Origin: CADEED01 sp963839685
GTDB taxonomy: Bacteria; Pseudomonadota; Gammaproteobacteria; Steroidobacterales; Steroidobacteraceae
Direction of reading: 5' to 3'
Assembly: GCA_963839685.1 (NCBI GenBank)
Contig: CAWIVS010000012.1
Span: 496,001-560,000 of the forward strand
Length of the DNA stretch: 64,000 nt
This document shows, piece by piece, positions 61,569 through 64,000 of this stretch (the stretch's first letter is position 1; every line of letters begins with the position of its first letter). A program made the translations under genes and the position numbers. The notes under the pieces are model-generated. The model was not told where the DNA came from, made no database searches, and saw nothing but the letters and a program-made list of their open reading frames with translations.

Positions 61569-63086
61569 ATGAGTAACAAGACGCGTGTCCTCAATGTCCG
61601 AGTGGTTGGCTTCTCCGCTCCCGAGCGGCAGATGCTCAACTCGATCTTCCTGCTGTCGGTCGCACCGGCGCGGCAGATCGGCTACAAGCTCTGGAATCCC
61701 GAGACCGGCACGGCACCGGACATGTACCTGCTCGACGGCGACAGCGAGAGTGCGGTGGCGAGCTGGCAGGCGACGTTCGCCAGTTCCTCGGATCGAACGC
61801 TGGTGGTCGGCTCCAGGAACCTCGATCTTGGCGTCGCATCCGCGTCGCGGCCGCTGGGACTGAAAGTCGTGGGAGCCATGGATCGCCTGGCTATCGCCCT
61901 CAACAACATCGCGCTTGCCAGCCAGGCCCGCGAAACCACCGGCGGGCACGACGTGTCCGAAGCGCGTGCCGGTGGCACGCTGCCGACCAGCGCCGCGGAA
62001 TCCATTTCCGCCCCGAAGCAGGAACAGACGCTGGCGCGCGTCACCAGCGGCATGACCTCCCAGCAGCCAGCCCTGTCGGCCAGCATGAACGCCATGGCGC
62101 CGATGTCCGCGGCAGCGAACACGCTGGCGCCGCCGTCTAACACCCTGTCGACCACGGCAAATACCAGGTCCGCGGCGGCGCAGACATTGTCGTCGAGCAC
62201 GCACGCCGTGACCGCCAGCAGCTCCGCTGCGGCACCGGTGAGCGCCATGCCCGCCACGATGACCGTCACGATGACCGCCGCGGCACCGGCCGCCACCGTG
62301 CTGCCCAACATGACGTTGCAGCCCAATGTGACACTGCAGCCCAACGCGCCCGTCTTCGACAAATCACTCAACGAAAAGCCGGTAACCGAGAAGACCGTCG
62401 ACCAGATCCTGAGCGAGAAACTACCGGACAAGACGCCGGCCGCCGCACCCGTGAGCAACCTGCAATCGAGTGGTGTGACGCCGCTGTCGCCATCCGCGCT
62501 GTCCGCCGCCGTCGCCCCATCGACCAGCAGCACCTCGCGTGTGAACCTGCGCGTGGTCGCGACCCCGCCGCTCGCCGCATCACTGCCGACGGCCGCGCCC
62601 ATCACGGCAAAGCTGGCCGAAGCGCCACTGCAACCTCCGCCGGTGGTGACCGTACAAGTTTCGCCAACCCCGGTGATGCCCGTGGGCGTGCCCACCGCGC
62701 GCCTCGAGGAGCACAACTTCCGGGTGCTGGCGGTGGATGACAGCCCGCTGATGCGCACCTTCCTGCAGAACAAGCTCGCGCCCTACGGCATCCATCCGGA
62801 GTTCGCCTCTTCGGGCGAAGAAGCGCTGTTCAAGATTTCCAAGCAGCACTACGACCTGATCTTCCTCGACGTCATGCTGCCCGGCATGGACGGCTATGAC
62901 GTCTGCAAGATGATCAAGAAGAACAAGGACAACGCGCTCATGAAGGTCGTCATGCTCACCAGCAAGGACAAGACCTTCGACAAGATCCGCGGCACGATGG
63001 CCGGCTGCGACGGGTACCTGACCAAGCCGGTCGACGAGATGAAGTTGCGGGGCATCATCGAAAGGCATTCCGTCGCGCAGAAGTGA
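61569..63086 (+). CDS. response regulator with degenerate N-terminal domain and very long disordered linker
   Basis: This is a 505-residue protein. Residues 1-120 resemble a receiver fold without its acidic pocket (VRVVGFSAPERQMLNSIFLL, PDMYLLDGD). Residues about 121-375 are low-complexity, rich in Ala, Ser, Thr, Pro and Asn-Met repeats (PNMTLQPNVTLQPNAPVFDK). A canonical receiver starts near residue 384 (FRVLAVDDSPLMRTFLQNKL) with phosphoacceptor Asp434 in IFLDVMLPGMDGYD. It occupies the PilG position in the operon. A 250-residue disordered spacer is not part of standard PilG. The start ATG 61569 lies 19 bases after the kinase stop. Confidence 0.85.
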   Translation: MSNKTRVLNVRVVGFSAPERQMLNSIFLLSVAPARQIGYKLWNPETGTAPDMYLLDGDSESAVASWQATFASSSDRTLVVGSRNLDLGVASASRPLGLKVVGAMDRLAIALNNIALASQARETTGGHDVSEARAGGTLPTSAAESISAPKQEQTLARVTSGMTSQQPALSASMNAMAPMSAAANTLAPPSNTLSTTANTRSAAAQTLSSSTHAVTASSSAAAPVSAMPATMTVTMTAAAPAATVLPNMTLQPNVTLQPNAPVFDKSLNEKPVTEKTVDQILSEKLPDKTPAAAPVSNLQSSGVTPLSPSALSAAVAPSTSSTSRVNLRVVATPPLAASLPTAAPITAKLAEAPLQPPPVVTVQVSPTPVMPVGVPTARLEEHNFRVLAVDDSPLMRTFLQNKLAPYGIHPEFASSGEEALFKISKQHYDLIFLDVMLPGMDGYDVCKMIKKNKDNALMKVVMLTSKDKTFDKIRGTMAGCDGYLTKPVDEMKLRGIIERHSVAQK

Positions 63087-63105
63087 CCTGCAGGGATCCA
63101 CCACC

Positions 63106-64000
63106 ATGACTGATCGCGTACTCATCATGCGACACGCTTCCGGGCTGGTGAACCGGGCGCGCCGCCTGGCCATCGAGAAATGGCCGGAAGCCAGGCTCGA
63201 GGTCCACGACCTCGCCGCCTACGGCAAGCCGCCCGCGGATTTTCGCTGGGATCGTTACCTGCACGTGCTGATCGACGACGAATATCTGCGTCGTGAAGGC
63301 CTGCTGTGGTTGTCTGAACTGCGCGGCAAGCCTAACTTCCCGAAGATCGTGCGTGTGCCCGTTGAAGGTGGTCCTCGACACAAGCCGCCGGCCGAGATCG
63401 AGGCCAAGGCGCCACCCGCGCCAGCCAGGCGCGAGCCACGCGTGCGGACTGGCGCGCAGATCAAACCGGTTCGGCCGGATCCCAAGGCGGTGAGCGAACC
63501 CGAAGTGCCGCTCGACACGGCGGACATGATTGCGCGCGCGGAAGCCCGGCGCCTGGCCGACGCCGACGCCGTGCTGCGCTCGGCGGGCATCACCGGCTTC
63601 ACCCCGGTCAAGCCGCTGGGCAGCGGCGCCACCGCCAATGTCTGCCTGTGCGAGCGCGGCCCGGACAAACAGCTGGTGGTGCTCAAGATCCTCAGGGGCG
63701 AAGGCAGCGCGGATTCCGACCTGCTGGCGCGCTTCGTCCAGGAGTACTTCGCGACCTCGAGCATCGACAGCCCGTATGTCGCCAAGGTGTTCGAACACGG
63801 CTTCACCGAGAGCCATGCCTACATCGTCATGGAATACTTCCCCGCCGGCGATCTGCGCGCGCGCATCGCGCGTGACCGGCCCTCGGTCGAGGAGTCGCTG
63901 ATCATCGTGGGCTCGATACTCTCGGCGCTGACATCGGTGCACGCCGCCGGCATCATCCACCGTGATCTCAAGCCTGCGAACGTGATGTTCCGCGACGACG
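63106..64000 (+). CDS. Ser/Thr protein kinase with receiver-like N-terminal domain (runs off right edge)
   Basis: The frame from ATG 63106 stays open to the window end (298 codons). The first 85 residues look like a degenerate receiver (VLIMRHASGLVNRARRLAIE, HVLIDDEYLRREGLLWLSEL). A Pro/Arg-rich linker follows. The kinase domain begins GFTPVKPLGSGATANVCLCE (Gly-rich loop), with the Lys in VVLKILRG and the catalytic loop IIHRDLKPANVMF. It follows the response regulator by 19 bases and is therefore part of the chemosensory operon. The C-terminal part is outside the window. Confidence 0.85.
   Translation, partial: MTDRVLIMRHASGLVNRARRLAIEKWPEARLEVHDLAAYGKPPADFRWDRYLHVLIDDEYLRREGLLWLSELRGKPNFPKIVRVPVEGGPRHKPPAEIEAKAPPAPARREPRVRTGAQIKPVRPDPKAVSEPEVPLDTADMIARAEARRLADADAVLRSAGITGFTPVKPLGSGATANVCLCERGPDKQLVVLKILRGEGSADSDLLARFVQEYFATSSIDSPYVAKVFEHGFTESHAYIVMEYFPAGDLRARIARDRPSVEESLIIVGSILSALTSVHAAGIIHRDLKPANVMFRDD

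Overview
The window is GC-rich, gene-dense bacterial DNA with short intergenic gaps and many ATGA-type overlaps. Three things point to a gammaproteobacterium: a complete exosortase A (XrtA/PEP-CTERM) exopolysaccharide locus, a Pil-Chp type chemosensory operon, and tRNA and housekeeping gene styles like those of the Steroidobacteraceae/Nevskiales/Xanthomonadales area. That placement is an inference from gene content; the window has no rRNA or other strong phylogenetic marker.

Region 1 (1-31.9 kb) is an exopolysaccharide biosynthesis and exosortase locus. A long minus-strand operon runs from about 30.15 kb down to 15.3 kb. Its order is prsK (sensor kinase), prsR (sigma-54 activator), xrtA-EpsI, prsT (TPR lipoprotein), outer-membrane export protein, Wzz/GumC-like chain-length protein, tyrosine autokinase, outer-membrane beta-barrel, GT4, Wzx-like flippase and GT25. 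The initiating sugar transferase (30.5-31.9 kb) sits upstream as its own unit. The left half (0-15 kb) holds a GNAT-like gene, an AsnB-type amidotransferase, four GT4 glycosyltransferases, a polysaccharide deacetylase, two acyltransferases, a methyltransferase, an O-antigen-ligase-type membrane protein, a secreted jelly-roll-like lipoprotein and a Tat-exported beta-helix protein. No PEP-CTERM-tailed substrate is visible in the window.

Region 2 (31.9-37.3 kb) starts with tRNA-Ala(GGC) and tRNA-Glu(UUC) and ends with gltX and tRNA-Val(CAC). Between them are two paralogous Ig-repeat lipoprotein genes, each preceded by a cyclic-di-GMP-I (GEMM) riboswitch. The spacer between the two genes contains a decayed piece of gltX, so this is an old tandem duplication of [riboswitch - Ig gene - gltX end]. 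The first riboswitch lacks 15 nt that the second retains.

Region 3 (37.3-45.4 kb) holds small hypothetical genes, a DUF998-like membrane protein, an RRM RNA-binding protein with two or three small followers, an ArsR-SRPBCC-VOC operon with a palindromic operator, and a large hybrid sensor histidine kinase.

Region 4 (45.4-55.1 kb) is an arabinan / L-arabinofuranose utilisation island. It has an L-arabonate-type dehydratase, a LysR regulator, a YtfQ-like furanose-binding lipoprotein, an aldose 1-epimerase, and three Tat-exported glycosidases (GH43, GH51, GH127).

Region 5 (55.3-64 kb) is a Pil-Chp-like chemosensory operon: PilH-like regulator, CheW, PilJ-like receptor, CheA-receiver hybrid, a response regulator with a very long low-complexity linker, and a Ser/Thr kinase cut off by the right edge.

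About twenty otherwise well-conserved genes are broken by one or more frameshifts, mostly in regions 1 to 3, while the arabinose island is clean. The pattern looks more like indel errors in the sequence than true pseudogenes. Genes are therefore annotated over their full conserved span.
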